From: Hormoscilla sp. GUM202
Lineage (GTDB): Bacteria > Cyanobacteriota > Cyanobacteriia > Cyanobacteriales > Desertifilaceae
Length of the DNA stretch: 64,000 bases
Assembly: GCA_005518205.2 (NCBI GenBank)
Contig: RFFC02000009.1
Span: 1 to 64,000, forward strand
Reading direction: 5' to 3'
Shown here: one piece after another, positions 15,665-25,202 of the stretch
Position numbering within the stretch: position 1 is the first letter of the stretch
How the letters are laid out: every line of letters begins with the position of its first letter
Made by a program: the position numbers and the translations under genes
The notes under the pieces: model-generated
What the model saw: the letters and a program-made list of their open reading frames with translations, nothing else
The model's database searches: none
What the model was told of the DNA's origin: nothing

Positions 15665-17917
15665 TTGATAATAGGTCGGGGATCGGGGTTCACGCCAGTG
15701 GAAATTCCGTTTACGCCTAGGGTAAAGCGGATTTTCGAGTCATCCCTGAACGAAGCTCGCCAATTGGGACATAATTACATAGGCACGGAACACCTGCTGC
15801 TGGGACTGATTCAGGACCGGGATGGGGTAGCAGCGAAGGTGTTGCAAAATATGGGGGTTGACCCCAACGCGATGCGCACCCAAGTGATTCGCATGCTGGG
15901 AGAAGAAGCAGCGGTAAGCGTGGGTGGGAAATCGAGTAACGGCAAGGTGCCCACCCTGGATGAGTTTGGCACGAATCTGACGAAACTGGCAGGACAGGGG
16001 AAACTGGACCCGGTGGTGGGTCGGGAGCCGGAAATTGAACGGGTAATCCAAATTCTGGGTCGCCGCACGAAGAATAATCCAGTGCTGATCGGAGAACCGG
16101 GGGTGGGGAAAACGGCGATCGCGGAAGGGTTGGCCCATCGGATTGTGAACAAGAACGTGCCGGAAATCCTAGAAAATAAGCAAATAATTAGCCTGGAACT
16201 GGGAATGCTAGTGGCAGGAACCCGGTTCCGAGGAGAATTTGAAGAGCGGTTGAAGAAAATTATCGAGGAAGTCAGATCGTCGGATAACATTATCCTGGTA
16301 ATAGATGAAATCCATACGATCATAGGGGCGGGCTCGGTAGAAGGAAGCCTGGATGCGGCGAACATCCTCAAACCCGCATTGGCCAGAGGCGAACTGCAAT
16401 GTATTGGGGCCACGACGCTGGATGAGTACCGCAAGTATATCGAGCGGGATGCAGCCCTGGAACGTCGGTTCCAACCAGTGAAGGTGGGAGAACCCAGCGT
16501 GGAAGAGACGATCGAGATTCTCTACGGTCTGCGATCGGCCTACGAACAGCATCACCAACTGAAAATATCCGATGAGGCGATCGTGGCCGCTGCTAACCTC
16601 TCGGACCGCTATATCTCGGACCGGTTTTTGCCGGATAAGGCGATCGATTTGGTGGATGAAGCAGGTTCCCGGGTCCGGCTGTTCAATTCAAAACTGCCGC
16701 CAGAGGTGAAGGAACAGAAGCGACAGTTGCGAGAAGTGATTAAGGAAAAAGAGGTGGCGGTTAAGGACCAGGACTTTGATAAGGCGGGAAAACTGCGCGA
16801 TCGGGAGTTAGCAATTAAAAAGGAGATCCAAATCGCTACTAGCAATAAAATAAATATTGCTCCGGTGGTCAGCGCAGAAGACATCGCCCAAATTGTATCT
16901 TCCTGGACGGGGGTGCCGGTGCTCAAGCTGACGGAATCGGAATCGGAACTGCTGCTGCACATGGAGGATACCCTGCATCAGCGCCTGATCGGTCAAGAAG
17001 AAGCAGTGACGGCTGTATCTCGCGCTATTCGTCGGGCCCGCGTAGGTCTGAAAAACCCCAATCGCCCGATCGCCAGTTTCATCTTTTCGGGACCGACGGG
17101 TGTGGGCAAAACGGAACTGACAAAAGCTTTAGCAGCCTATTTCTTCGGTTCGGAAGAGGCAATGGTGCGCATAGATATGTCAGAATACATGGAACGTCAC
17201 ACGGTATCGAAACTGATCGGTGCGCCTCCTGGATTTGTAGGTTATCAGGAAGGGGGTCAACTGACAGAAGCGGTGCGCCGCCGTCCCTACACTGTGGTCC
17301 TTTTCGATGAAATTGAAAAAGCCCATCCGGATGTTTTTAACCTGATGCTGCAAATTTTTGAAGACGGTCGCCTGACGGATGCGAAGGGTCGGACTGTGGA
17401 CTTTAAAAATACTCTGCTGATTATGACCTCTAACATCGGGTCCAAGGTGATTGAAAAAGGTGGGGGAGGTTTGGGATTCGAGTTTGAGGAAAATAGCGCT
17501 GATGCTCAGTATAACCGAATTCGCACTCTGGTAAATGAGGAACTGAAGCAGTATTTCCGCCCCGAGTTTCTCAACCGCTTGGATGAGATTATCGTCTTCC
17601 GTCAGTTGAACAAAGAACAGGTCAAAGAGATTTCGGAGATCATGCTACGGGAAGTCTTCGGTCGCCTCACGGAACAGGGTATTACTTTAGAAGTTACCGA
17701 TGCTTTCAAAGAACTCTTGGTCAAGGAGGGATACAACCCTGCATACGGGGCGCGACCCCTGCGGCGAGCGATTATGCGCTTGTTGGAAGATGTCCTGGCT
17801 GAAGAGTTGCTCTCCGGTCGCATCTCTGATGGCGATCGGGCGATCGTGGATGTTGACGAAGAGGGTAAAGTTAAGGTAACCTGCGCCGAGAAGAAGCAGT
17901 TGCTCTCTGTTGGTTAA
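15665..17917 (+). CDS. clpC: ClpC-type AAA+ chaperone, N-terminally truncated
   Basis: ClpC unfolds substrates for the ClpP protease. Both ATPase modules are intact: GEPGVGKT (about 143-150) with VIDEIHT, and GPTGVGKT (about 477) with [10 protein letters not shown]. The UVR-type middle segment and arginine-rich C-terminus ([10 protein letters not shown]) are also present. Full cyanobacterial ClpC is ~820 aa and begins with two Clp_N repeats. Here the protein starts at IIGRGSGF, losing the first ~70 residues and the first repeat. No ATG exists; TTG 15665 is the best start and has no good ribosome site. The break coincides with a mobile-element end. It could be a truncated paralogue or a pseudogene. 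Confidence 0.85.
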   Translation: MIIGRGSGFTPVEIPFTPRVKRIFESSLNEARQLGHNYIGTEHLLLGLIQDRDGVAAKVLQNMGVDPNAMRTQVIRMLGEEAAVSVGGKSSNGKVPTLDEFGTNLTKLAGQGKLDPVVGREPEIERVIQILGRRTKNNPVLIGEPGVGKTAIAEGLAHRIVNKNVPEILENKQIISLELGMLVAGTRFRGEFEERLKKIIEEVRSSDNIILVIDEIHTIIGAGSVEGSLDAANILKPALARGELQCIGATTLDEYRKYIERDAALERRFQPVKVGEPSVEETIEILYGLRSAYEQHHQLKISDEAIVAAANLSDRYISDRFLPDKAIDLVDEAGSRVRLFNSKLPPEVKEQKRQLREVIKEKEVAVKDQDFDKAGKLRDRELAIKKEIQIATSNKINIAPVVSAEDIAQIVSSWTGVPVLKLTESESELLLHMEDTLHQRLIGQEEAVTAVSRAIRRARVGLKNPNRPIASFIFSGPTGVGKTELTKALAAYFFGSEEAMVRIDMSEYMERHTVSKLIGAPPGFVGYQEGGQLTEAVRRRPYTVVLFDEIEKAHPDVFNLMLQIFEDGRLTDAKGRTVDFKNTLLIMTSNIGSKVIEKGGGGLGFEFEENSADAQYNRIRTLVNEELKQYFRPEFLNRLDEIIVFRQLNKEQVKEISEIMLREVFGRLTEQGITLEVTDAFKELLVKEGYNPAYGARPLRRAIMRLLEDVLAEELLSGRISDGDRAIVDVDEEGKVKVTCAEKKQLLSVG

Positions 17918-17984
17918 TGGCAAGCATAAGTAATCGGACAAAATGACCGATCGCATTTTCTCAAGGGGCGATCGCCTTGAATTA

Positions 17985-18017
17985 AGAAACCCGATTTTTC
18001 CAAAAAACCGGGTTTCT
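17985..18017 (+). terminator. Hairpin terminator-like repeat after clpC
   Basis: AGAAACCCGATTTTT pairs with AAAAACCGGGTTTCT around a 3-base loop, ~70 bases after the clpC stop. It belongs to the AGAAACCCGGTTT hairpin repeats that recur at 1240, 11423, 23053, 23105, 34401 and 58399. Confidence 0.5.
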
Positions 18018-18085
18018 GGCCGAGAGACGATCGCGGAAGCGTCGCCGCCCGAACCTTAGCCCGAACCCGTTCCCAGGCAGAGCCG

Positions 18086-18238
18086 GGGTGTGGTCAAAAC
18101 CTGTTGATCGTTCCTCGGCTTTCCCAGTCGTGGGATCCCCCCAAACCCCCCTTAAAAAGGGGGGCGCACCGGTTGCCCCCCCCAATCGCGGCGGGGGGGT
18201 TTGGGGGGGATCCGCCGCAACTACTTTTGACCGCACCC
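18086..18238. mobile_element. 153-bp family A element with 9-bp target duplication
   Basis: The left end GGGTGTGGTCAAAACCTGTTG and the right end CAACTACTTTTGACCGCACCC are inverted. GCAGAGCCG flanks both sides (18077-18085 and 18239-18247). The interior is a large imperfect palindrome of GGATCCCCCC runs. It encodes no protein. The bases from 18248 to 18368 hold only short repeats, including a solo TGGGATGCACCC end at 18319-18330. Confidence 0.85.
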
Positions 18239-18368
18239 GCAGAGCCGTGGGAACGAGGGGTCCGGCTACACGAACCTTCGCCCGCCTGCGCGGGCTTAAT
18301 TACACTTAATTACAAAATTGGGATGCACCCCAAGGGACGATCGGGGAAGTAAAACACGGACTACCACT

Positions 18369-18677
18369 ATGACAGAAATAAAGACTCCTTTATCTAATTC
18401 TCCAACAGCTACCCAACGGACTAAGTCTTTTTGGGTGGGGGAAAGCAAGCTTCTGCTACAAGATGCGATCGCAGTTGCCATAGAAGAAACTCGGCAGATG
18501 ATGGCAGCAGGGATAGACATCAGCGATTCCTGTGTAGTTACACCGTTAGAATGGACTGCCAATAAATATCCAGAAATTGCCGAATATTGCAATCAATATT
18601 TAATGGAACTGGTGGAAGAACAAATCGAGCAAATAAATGATTCGACCTCAGATGAGCAAATAGTCGATAATTTTTGA
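18369..18677 (+). CDS. Hypothetical protein (102 aa)
   Basis: Begins MTEIKTPLSNSPT. It is largely helical with an acidic C-terminus (LMELVEEQIEQIND). No family recognised, no membrane segment. ATG 18369 is chosen because the upstream in-frame codons lie in repeat DNA. It is 40 bases from the next gene on the same strand and may be cotranscribed. Confidence 0.5.
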   Translation: MTEIKTPLSNSPTATQRTKSFWVGESKLLLQDAIAVAIEETRQMMAAGIDISDSCVVTPLEWTANKYPEIAEYCNQYLMELVEEQIEQINDSTSDEQIVDNF

Positions 18678-18717
18678 TGACAAGCATTGTTAAGTAAATT
18701 ATTTCAAGATAGATTAA

Positions 18718-19239
18718 ATGACCTGGGAAGAATTACTAGCAGAAGGGGATGAGGCAGTAAAAATAGTGCGTAAAGGGCTAAGAAGGAGAGGGATTAATGC
18801 AGGAGAGTCTATTGTTACTCAGTTCGACACTGATGAAGATATACCTGTGTACGATACTTCAGGGAAGAAAATTTTTTGGATATCTGTAAAAACTGTGTAC
18901 GGGTCTATTACAGACCCAATTGAACAAATGCCCCCTAATTATAAGGGTTGGATGTGCGGTGAAGTAGAAAGTAAACAATGGGTGTATCCACCAGCGTTAA
19001 TCATTTGGTACTGTCTAAAAACTGGAACAGCTTGGGGCGCAATAACTCCCAAACGTCCTAGTACGAAGTGGATTATTTTTCCAGATATATATGGAGTTGT
19101 AAAAGACAAACGAAAAAGTCGTTTAACAGGTGAGACTCATTACCTTTACCCATCTTATTGTGTCCCCGTTGACGAAATAATCAGCAAGGACGAAGTAATT
19201 CTATATATTCAGCAGAAAGTCCAAGAACTCAGCCGATGA
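18718..19239 (+). CDS. Hypothetical protein (173 aa)
   Basis: A mixed alpha/beta protein with a short helical start (MTWEELLAEGDEAVKIVRKGL), conserved-looking aromatic strands (WVYPPALIIWYCLKTGTAWGAIT) and an ordinary composition. I do not recognise it. The coding frame is clean and codon use is like its neighbours. Confidence 0.6.
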   Translation: MTWEELLAEGDEAVKIVRKGLRRRGINAGESIVTQFDTDEDIPVYDTSGKKIFWISVKTVYGSITDPIEQMPPNYKGWMCGEVESKQWVYPPALIIWYCLKTGTAWGAITPKRPSTKWIIFPDIYGVVKDKRKSRLTGETHYLYPSYCVPVDEIISKDEVILYIQQKVQELSR

Positions 19240-19309
19240 TGAGGATATCAACTTGTCAGTGGTCAATCATTTGTTGATAGCCGGGTGCATCGATGATAAT
19301 GGCACACAT

Positions 19310-19425
19310 CTTGGGCGAAACCCAACCTACATGTGAGTATTAATTCGTAGGCTGGGTTTCCGCAACGTTACCCAGCAGTTACCTGTAAAGTTGGGTTGAG
19401 GTACGAAACCCAACCTACGATGATT
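19310..19425. repeat. Two copies of the GGGTTGGGT hairpin repeat
   Basis: GGTTGGGTTTC/GAAACCCAACC-type inverted segments occur twice here and once at 2839-2873. The rest of the 322-base gap before the RTX gene shows no gene. An AT-rich stretch at 19430-19500 may hold the RTX promoter. Confidence 0.5.
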
Positions 19426-19561
19426 ATAAATAATTGTTAGAAAAAAAACGATATTTTGCGGAAAATGTAGGGTTGAATCTGTATTAAAAATAAGGATTCA
19501 ATCAGTCGATCCTGGGGTTGGGTGCAGAACCAAAGAAAATTACTACAGGAGCAACCCTGAT

Positions 19562-21343
19562 ATGGCTCGAATTAACGGTACGCAAAGGGGCGATCGGCTC
19601 TCGGGAACGTCGGAGCAGGACGTGATTCGAGGTAGAGCTGGTAACGATCGGCTTTTGGGCGATCGCGGAAATGACGTGCTCTATGGCAATGCAGGCCGGG
19701 ATACCTTAACAGGAGGGGACATTTTCGTGCTCAGCGGCGGTCGCGATCGGATTACCGACTTTACTAACGGTCAGGACTTGATAGGATTACCAGGTCGTAT
19801 CAGCTTCTCACGGCTACAGATCTCTGCTGGCACCGGGGCGAATGCTGGGAACACGATTATCTCCTTGGGACGCTTTCAGTTAGCAGTCTTGGAGGGGGTG
19901 AGCAGCAGCCAGATCGGTGCCGCTGATTTCACAAACGATCTGACACCGATATCGGAACCGCCGCCGCCACCACCGCCATCAAATGGCAATTTTAACATTG
20001 AATTCGACTATCGCTTTGACAGCAGCGGATTTTTCAATGACCCGGCCCGCCGGGCGGCATTAGAAGCTGCTGCTGATATCTGGGAGGGTTTTATTCAAGA
20101 CGAGTTTCCCAATGTTCCAGCGGGGATCGAATTTACCATCGATAATCCTTCTGTCTCAGGCAGGGAAGAACGGATTGTCTTGAATTCGGAAATAGATGAT
20201 TTGCTGATTTTCGCGGGGGCGCGTCCATTGCCTGGCAGCACTCTGGGGGAAGCTGGACCTGATGGCGTGGATGCTGCTGGAACTGTTTTCTCCAACCGCA
20301 TCAATGGCAGTGATTTTCAGCCTTGGGTGGGAGGGTTGACCTTCGATCCGGATGCGAATTGGTTTTTTGACTCCACGCCCAATACAGATGGGGACATTCC
20401 TTTCGGCCAAAGCGATTTTATTAGTACGGCTTTGCATGAAATCGGGCATGTTTTGGGCTTTGGTACTGCTGACATTTTCGAGCAAATCGGTGCCGGGGGG
20501 GCTTTTGATGGTCCCAATGCTTTGAATGTGAATGGGGGCCAACCTATTCCTCTGGAAGGGGATTTGTCTCATGTTGAAGAGGGGTTTTTGAATGATACTG
20601 TCTTGCTGGACCCCATAAGCACGAACGGATCCCGTGAATTCCCGACTCAGGTTGATTTGGCTTTGTTGGCTGATATCGGCTATGAAATATCTGGCTTTAC
20701 AGCTCAAGGATCGACGCCCCCGATCGCATCTTCTGGGGATGACCTGATCTTCGGCACGATTTTGGCTGATACGATCGATGGTTTAGGTGGTGACGACCAA
20801 ATTCAAGGCGATCGGGGGAACGATCGGCTGAATGGAGGATCTGGGAATGATAACCTTTTTGGTCAAGCAGGTAACGATGCCCTGAATGGGGACGCTGGGG
20901 ACGACCAACTTGTGGGAAATGAGGGTAATGACATTCTCAATGGTGGCTCTAATAATGATAACTTGTTCGGTGGCACGGGTAACGATATCCTGAATGGGGA
21001 TGGGGGGAATGACTTCCTGAGTGGAGAAGAAGGGGATGATTTGCTCGATGGTGGTGCTGGGGATGATAACCTTTTTGGTGATGCGGGCCGGGATACATTC
21101 TTCTTTGGTGCTAACAATGGTGAAGACACTATTACCGACTTTGACATTGCTACTGAAAGGATCCAGATAGCATCTGGTCTGGGTTTTGCGACGGGGGCAG
21201 ATGTGCTGGCTACTCTCTCCAGGAATTTCATTAATACTTCTGTCTTCACCCTGAGTCCGGGGAACTCGATCGCGGTCTTTCATGAGAATGTATCTAACCT
21301 AAATAATACTCCTCTGACAGCAGCAAATTTCGTTATTGTCTGA
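19562..21343 (+). CDS. Secreted RTX metalloprotease-like protein
   Basis: The 593-residue protein has RTX calcium-binding nonapeptides at the N-terminus (about 20-55) and a second block at about 395-520 (GGxGxDxLxG). Between them is a metallopeptidase-like domain with the zinc motif HEIGHVLGFG at about 293-302, after a proline-rich linker (PPPPPPP). RTX proteins leave the cell by type I secretion using an uncleaved C-terminal signal, which fits the absence of an N-terminal signal peptide. No dedicated HlyB/HlyD pair is adjacent. Confidence 0.85.
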   Translation: MARINGTQRGDRLSGTSEQDVIRGRAGNDRLLGDRGNDVLYGNAGRDTLTGGDIFVLSGGRDRITDFTNGQDLIGLPGRISFSRLQISAGTGANAGNTIISLGRFQLAVLEGVSSSQIGAADFTNDLTPISEPPPPPPPSNGNFNIEFDYRFDSSGFFNDPARRAALEAAADIWEGFIQDEFPNVPAGIEFTIDNPSVSGREERIVLNSEIDDLLIFAGARPLPGSTLGEAGPDGVDAAGTVFSNRINGSDFQPWVGGLTFDPDANWFFDSTPNTDGDIPFGQSDFISTALHEIGHVLGFGTADIFEQIGAGGAFDGPNALNVNGGQPIPLEGDLSHVEEGFLNDTVLLDPISTNGSREFPTQVDLALLADIGYEISGFTAQGSTPPIASSGDDLIFGTILADTIDGLGGDDQIQGDRGNDRLNGGSGNDNLFGQAGNDALNGDAGDDQLVGNEGNDILNGGSNNDNLFGGTGNDILNGDGGNDFLSGEEGDDLLDGGAGDDNLFGDAGRDTFFFGANNGEDTITDFDIATERIQIASGLGFATGADVLATLSRNFINTSVFTLSPGNSIAVFHENVSNLNNTPLTAANFVIV

Positions 21344-21522
21344 TCTGTTTGACGGACAGGCAATTATGCGGCTAGCGGGCTAACCCGCTAGCCCGCTCGA
21401 TCCGACGATCGGATAAGATGATGTTGCCGCGATATCTCTCATTAGAGGGGGATATGGCAAGTACATCGAGTGTAGTAAGAGTAGGATAAGAGATAATTTT
21501 TGTAGGGAGTAAATATTAAATT

Positions 21523-22023
21523 GTGCCAGAAAGCCAGATTGAGGGGAAAGGGTTTACGGTCAAAGAAAGTAAATTTGACTTCTTTTTTGGTAGAGTGACA
21601 TCTAATACAAAAAATCTCAGGAGGTCGTCAGATAACTTAGAAAACTTAAATCTACTAGGAATTGACGAAGCTGCTGATGGTAGAGAACGTCTCCTAGAAA
21701 TATTTCAGGAAGGATTAAATGCTCCAGAAATTTATCAGGATATCCTGCAAAAAGGTCGGCAAATTGGTCGCGCGGAAGGTCGCGTTGAAGGCCGCGAGGA
21801 AGGTCTCGCGGAAGGTCGCGCTGAAAGTTATTTAGAAGTTATTTACCGCCTGAGCGTGCGCCGATTTGGAGTTTGGACTGAGTGGTTTGACGATCGCCTG
21901 AAAAAGCTGTCTATCTCTGAGTTAGAAGATTTGGTAGAAGCGCTGTTGGATTTCTCGACGGTGGATGATTTAGCCGCTTGGTTACAGCAACATGAATCAG
22001 GCGATATGCCAGTAGCCCCATAG
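21523..22023 (+). CDS. Chimeric ORF: toxin-island protein fused to the Rpn-family tail
   Basis: Residues 1-68 (ESQIEGKGFTVKESKFDFFF..., to LNAPEI) match the 124-aa protein at 61974-62348. The rest, from YQDILQKGRQIG to GDMPVAP, matches the C-terminal ~100 residues of the Rpn-family protein at 62507-63409, including its charged EGR repeats. The catalytic nuclease domain is absent, so it is probably non-functional. It starts with GTG, as does its relative. The fusion point lies at a short shared CCAGAAAT. Confidence 0.7.
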   Translation: MPESQIEGKGFTVKESKFDFFFGRVTSNTKNLRRSSDNLENLNLLGIDEAADGRERLLEIFQEGLNAPEIYQDILQKGRQIGRAEGRVEGREEGLAEGRAESYLEVIYRLSVRRFGVWTEWFDDRLKKLSISELEDLVEALLDFSTVDDLAAWLQQHESGDMPVAP

Positions 22024-22040
22024 CCCCATGCCCGATCGCC

Positions 22041-22075
22041 CCTGGCGCGATCGGGGTACAATTCCCGCCCAGGTC
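22041..22075 (-). repeat. Module-border repeat, half copy (site a)
   Basis: Carries CGATCGGGGTACAATT but lacks the TATAGCTC half. Its two flanks match the left flank of site f (61371) and the right flank of site g (62435), so it marks a deletion or insertion junction relative to the 61-62 kb locus. Confidence 0.65.
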
Positions 22076-22119
22076 CCATTTACAGGTTTATTTGCGCAGT
22101 GGTACTATCAACGCAGCCT

Positions 22120-22542
22120 TTATGCGATCGTCCAATCGTCAAGTCTCAGATCTGGCACCCGGGCAAAATCCCGTCGGTTGCGCGTAACCAGAATAGCATT
22201 TCGAGAAAGCGCGATCGCCGCAATTCGCAAATCTTGGGTGCCAATGCGAATCTTTTGACGAATCAAATCTGCGTAACAATCGTAAGCATCCCGATCGAAG
22301 TCAAGTAAATTAACGCCATTGAAGAATTCTACTCCAGTCCGCAATCCTATGTAAGCCCATAGCAGTCTATCAGGTCGGGAAGATTGCCTGATAGCATTAA
22401 GCCATCCACGCATTTGTTCTTCCACTGTGATAACTGTCACGCCAATATCTTCACTATTGACTGCATTAACGCGCTGTATTACCAGAGGATGTCTATGTTG
22501 AAAAAGCGAGACGTGATCCGTATCAAGTATCCAAAAACTCAC
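22120..22542 (-). CDS. VapC-like PIN-domain ribonuclease toxin
   Basis: The PIN fold is clear: FWILDTDHVSLFQ (first acidic residues), VTVITVEEQMRGW (Glu), DLRIAAIALSRNAILVTRNRRDFARVP (acidic and TRN..DF). PIN toxins cut RNA. It follows the HicB-like antitoxin by 3 bases, in TA fashion, and is nearly identical to the protein at 60897. Confidence 0.88.
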   Translation of the reverse strand: MSFWILDTDHVSLFQHRHPLVIQRVNAVNSEDIGVTVITVEEQMRGWLNAIRQSSRPDRLLWAYIGLRTGVEFFNGVNLLDFDRDAYDCYADLIRQKIRIGTQDLRIAAIALSRNAILVTRNRRDFARVPDLRLDDWTIA

Positions 22543-22545
22543 CTT

Positions 22546-22926
22546 TTAGCCTCCGGGAGCATCCATTGTACGATAATAGGCTTCCATTTCCCCATCCAGT
22601 TCGCGGCGATCGGCTTCTATATGTTCCAGCACTTCTGGGAAAACCGGATTATCTGCATACATCCCAGCAAACTTCATCCAAGGATGTTCTGGTTTGGGCA
22701 GTTCCATTTCCATCTGGACAATTTCTGCCTTTGACAAACGGGCAGTTAAAAGCTCTCGTACCTTTGCCAGAGCTTCCGATCGCGTTCCACCCTCAGCCTG
22801 ACAGTTAGGCAAACCCCACACCGTCGCCCTTACCGTACCTTCGTTTTCTGTTTCTATCACCACATTATAAGTCAAGTTAGACAACTTGTCCGCAGTCGAG
22901 GTCAACTCCTTAGTTAAGGTCTCCAT
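22546..22926 (-). CDS. HicB-like antitoxin (single-domain copy)
   Basis: The 126-residue protein has a HicB-like alpha/beta domain: LTYNVVIETENEGTVRATVWGLPNCQAEGGTRSEALAKVRELLTARL. A C-terminal acidic segment rich in P, E and W follows and probably wraps the toxin. It is upstream of VapC and cotranscribed. The 60180 homologue has two copies of this unit. Confidence 0.8.
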   Translation of the reverse strand: METLTKELTSTADKLSNLTYNVVIETENEGTVRATVWGLPNCQAEGGTRSEALAKVRELLTARLSKAEIVQMEMELPKPEHPWMKFAGMYADNPVFPEVLEHIEADRRELDGEMEAYYRTMDAPGG

Positions 22927-23160
22927 ATTGATATTCTCTGCACGACTTGCTTTTCTTCTTTATCTTAACATCATCTCGGTTAGATTGACAATCTTTAAGG
23001 CAAATTTAATATCGATCGGATAGATCGCGATTGAAAAAGGCTCTAGAGAGTAGAGCGAGAAACCGGGTTTCTGTCACAATAATATAAATATCGTTGATAA
23101 TTGCACGAGAAACCCGGTTTCTGACTGCAACCTGTCTGTATCGCTTCTCATAATCAATTA

Positions 23161-23574
23161 TTATAGCGGTACGGCTTTGTTGAGAATCAGTTCCCGATAA
23201 CGTTCTTTTAAGTCATCTTCGGTAAAAACATACAGTTCAAAGCCCAATAATTCTCGTAAATCCATCAATAAACCACCTTGTTCGAGTAAACCACTTCCCG
23301 GTTTTAAGTTTACCAGAAAATTTACCTCTGTGTCCCTGACTCCTCCTTCTGATACGCTTAAGTGAAAAATGCGCAGGCGATCGGCTCCATATTTGGCTGC
23401 AAGTTCCAAGATTTCCTGCTTGCAAGCCTGAATTTTGGCTCGCCGACTGCGGAGGACTACTTCCGGATCTACTTCCAGGGCGATCGCCTCTAACTGTGCT
23501 GCTAGAGATAGTTTTTCGTCTGGGGTCAGTTTTTCGGCTTGTTGAATTAATGTCTCGAATGTATCTTTACTCAT
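23161..23574 (-). CDS. MNT-like nucleotidyltransferase with degenerate active site
   Basis: The N-terminal ~40 residues (LIQQAEKLTPDEKLSLAAQLEAIA) form a helical segment. The C-terminal part aligns by pattern with minimal nucleotidyltransferases (YGADRLRIF, LLMDLRELLGFELYVFTEDDLKERYRELIL). The catalytic GSxARGE...SDxD signature is replaced by HLSVSEGGVRDTEVNFLV, so transferase activity is unlikely. MNT proteins normally pair with HEPN toxins, and none is present. A near-identical copy is at 59551. Confidence 0.7.
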   Translation of the reverse strand: MSKDTFETLIQQAEKLTPDEKLSLAAQLEAIALEVDPEVVLRSRRAKIQACKQEILELAAKYGADRLRIFHLSVSEGGVRDTEVNFLVNLKPGSGLLEQGGLLMDLRELLGFELYVFTEDDLKERYRELILNKAVPL

Positions 23575-23605
23575 AATAGCAATTTCCTCACTTCGCTGTC
23601 AGCCC

Positions 23606-23656
23606 GCCTCTGGTTCAAACCAGAGGCTAATAGCTAAAGTCGGTTAAAACCGACTG
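23606..23656. repeat. Double-hairpin repeat, variant copy
   Basis: GCCTCTGGTTCAAACCAGAGGC followed by AGTCGGTTAAAACCGACT; each half is a near-perfect palindrome. Compared with the copies at 29944, 30899 and 58292, the first stem differs at paired positions on both arms. Confidence 0.85.
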
Positions 23657-23737
23657 ATAGCATAATGCTGAAAATAATTGTAGCCACGTTTGATAAAATA
23701 GTATAAGCTGATGGGATGGTTGCGGTGAAAGAAGGGC

Positions 23738-23786
23738 GCTCGGGGTACAATTGTCATTATAGCTCATAGATTTGCCTGGGCGATCG
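23738..23786 (-). repeat. Module-border repeat (site b)
   Basis: Reverse complement of the consensus ...TTTGCC(T/A)GGGCGATCG border: TATAGCTC next to CGGGGTACAATTGTCAT. About 130 bases of its flank match the flank of site d at 58181. Confidence 0.75.
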
Positions 23787-23900
23787 AAATCGCGGCTACA
23801 AAAACAAAACCCGCCTGGGCGGGTTCGAGGGGGCGATCGCCTGCCGGGAAGTTGAGGCGATCGCCTTTGTAAAGAAAGAGGCGATCTCTCCTAGTGACTA

Positions 23901-25202
23901 CTATTGACTTGCAAAAATATTATCTTCATCACTCAAAGACTCACCTTGAGTTCCACAAACAGGGCAAGATAAATTGCGCTCCAATTTCGCACCGTACCAC
24001 CGCAAAACCGACGGTGTTTTTGAACCATACTCCATTTTGGGCCAACTAGCGTAAGTACCTTCCCGACGATTAGCCCAAATATAGAAGTCTGCGATCAAAT
24101 CATCTTCTAGTGAACTAATGCCACTATTTTTACCACGAGACAGTTCTACCAAAGCTAATTTGACAATCATATTAGAGATTGGCAAAATATCAGAAGACAA
24201 ACCGACTTGAATGGTTGCCTTTACCTCATCATCAGGAACATAAGCAGGCGTTTCTTCTCTCGCTTGTCTAAACTGAGATATCTCCTCCTGGCGACTGGCC
24301 AAAAATTCCTTCGTAAAAACACATCCCAAACAAGGCCCTTCATCGGGACGCACTCTCAACACATCTCCACCAGCAGCACGAGTTAACGCCCTGCCAAAAA
24401 TCGTGGTAATTTTGTACTCAAGAGCAATGCTATTGAGGTTGAAACGACTTCTTTCGTTATCTGTGGCAGCAATAATTAGATTGCAATCCTTGAGCAATAG
24501 CTTGGTTTCTTCAAGATTTTGATTGATATCTAATTCCGCTGCTTTGATCTGAATATAAGGGTTCTTGCCGTACAGTAAATCTCTAACCGCTTTCGTCTTG
24601 TAGCGGCCTAAATCCCCTGTACCACAAGTATGCCGGGCCATATTTGCTAACTCTAGGCGATCGAAGTCTATCAGAACAAAATTACCTACCCCGCCTTTCG
24701 CTAACTCTAGGGCTACCGTCGATCCTCCACTCCCTAGCCCAACTATTCCTACCTGACAATTTTCCAGAATAGAAGTCTCTAACAAACCTTGACTGCGGGA
24801 GTAAAGTTCCGAACGCTCGGGAATAAACTTAACTATTCCCTCGTGAAACTGCCCTTCTGGGTTGCTAATAAAGACGCGGTGACGTAACTGATTTTCCTCA
24901 ATCGCCAACAGCACAATTACAATCTGGCTAGCGGAAAAATTGACCTCGCGTTCTAACATTGTATTGCGAGCTTGCTCGGCAGCTAAGAATCCCTCATCGC
25001 CTGTTGGCATGCTACTCAAAAATTGAATCGCAGAGGCACATGGATACCCAGATAACTGAGTTTTAGGTGCAGCGGTGTAAACGTGAAAGACATCACCTTC
25101 ATCAAAACCAAATGCAACTGCTCGCACTATACCCTCTTGGGATCCCAGAAAGTTCTGGTAAACAGCTTGCACTTGATGCATATAAACAAAGGGAGGACTC
25201 AT
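23901..25202 (-). CDS. E1-like (ThiF-family) adenylyltransferase of a ubiquitin-like system
   Basis: Residues ~145-400 are a ThiF/E1 domain. The nucleotide-binding motif is VGIVGLGSGGSTVALELAKGG (155-161 core), followed by the acidic strand VLIDFDRLELANMARH. Cys pairs CLGC (291-294) and CPVC (near 413) probably bind zinc. The N-terminal ~140 residues are a separate domain I cannot name. E1 enzymes adenylate the C-terminus of a ubiquitin-like protein. It overlaps the upstream 69-aa gene by ATGA and is last in a four-gene unit. Confidence 0.88.
   Translation of the reverse strand: MSPPFVYMHQVQAVYQNFLGSQEGIVRAVAFGFDEGDVFHVYTAAPKTQLSGYPCASAIQFLSSMPTGDEGFLAAEQARNTMLEREVNFSASQIVIVLLAIEENQLRHRVFISNPEGQFHEGIVKFIPERSELYSRSQGLLETSILENCQVGIVGLGSGGSTVALELAKGGVGNFVLIDFDRLELANMARHTCGTGDLGRYKTKAVRDLLYGKNPYIQIKAAELDINQNLEETKLLLKDCNLIIAATDNERSRFNLNSIALEYKITTIFGRALTRAAGGDVLRVRPDEGPCLGCVFTKEFLASRQEEISQFRQAREETPAYVPDDEVKATIQVGLSSDILPISNMIVKLALVELSRGKNSGISSLEDDLIADFYIWANRREGTYASWPKMEYGSKTPSVLRWYGAKLERNLSCPVCGTQGESLSDEDNIFASQ

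Noticed and set aside
19562..21343. Reading the RTX protein as a haemolysin
   Set aside because: The HEIGHVLGFG zinc motif and the adjacent domain indicate a metallopeptidase; RTX repeats alone do not imply lysis.
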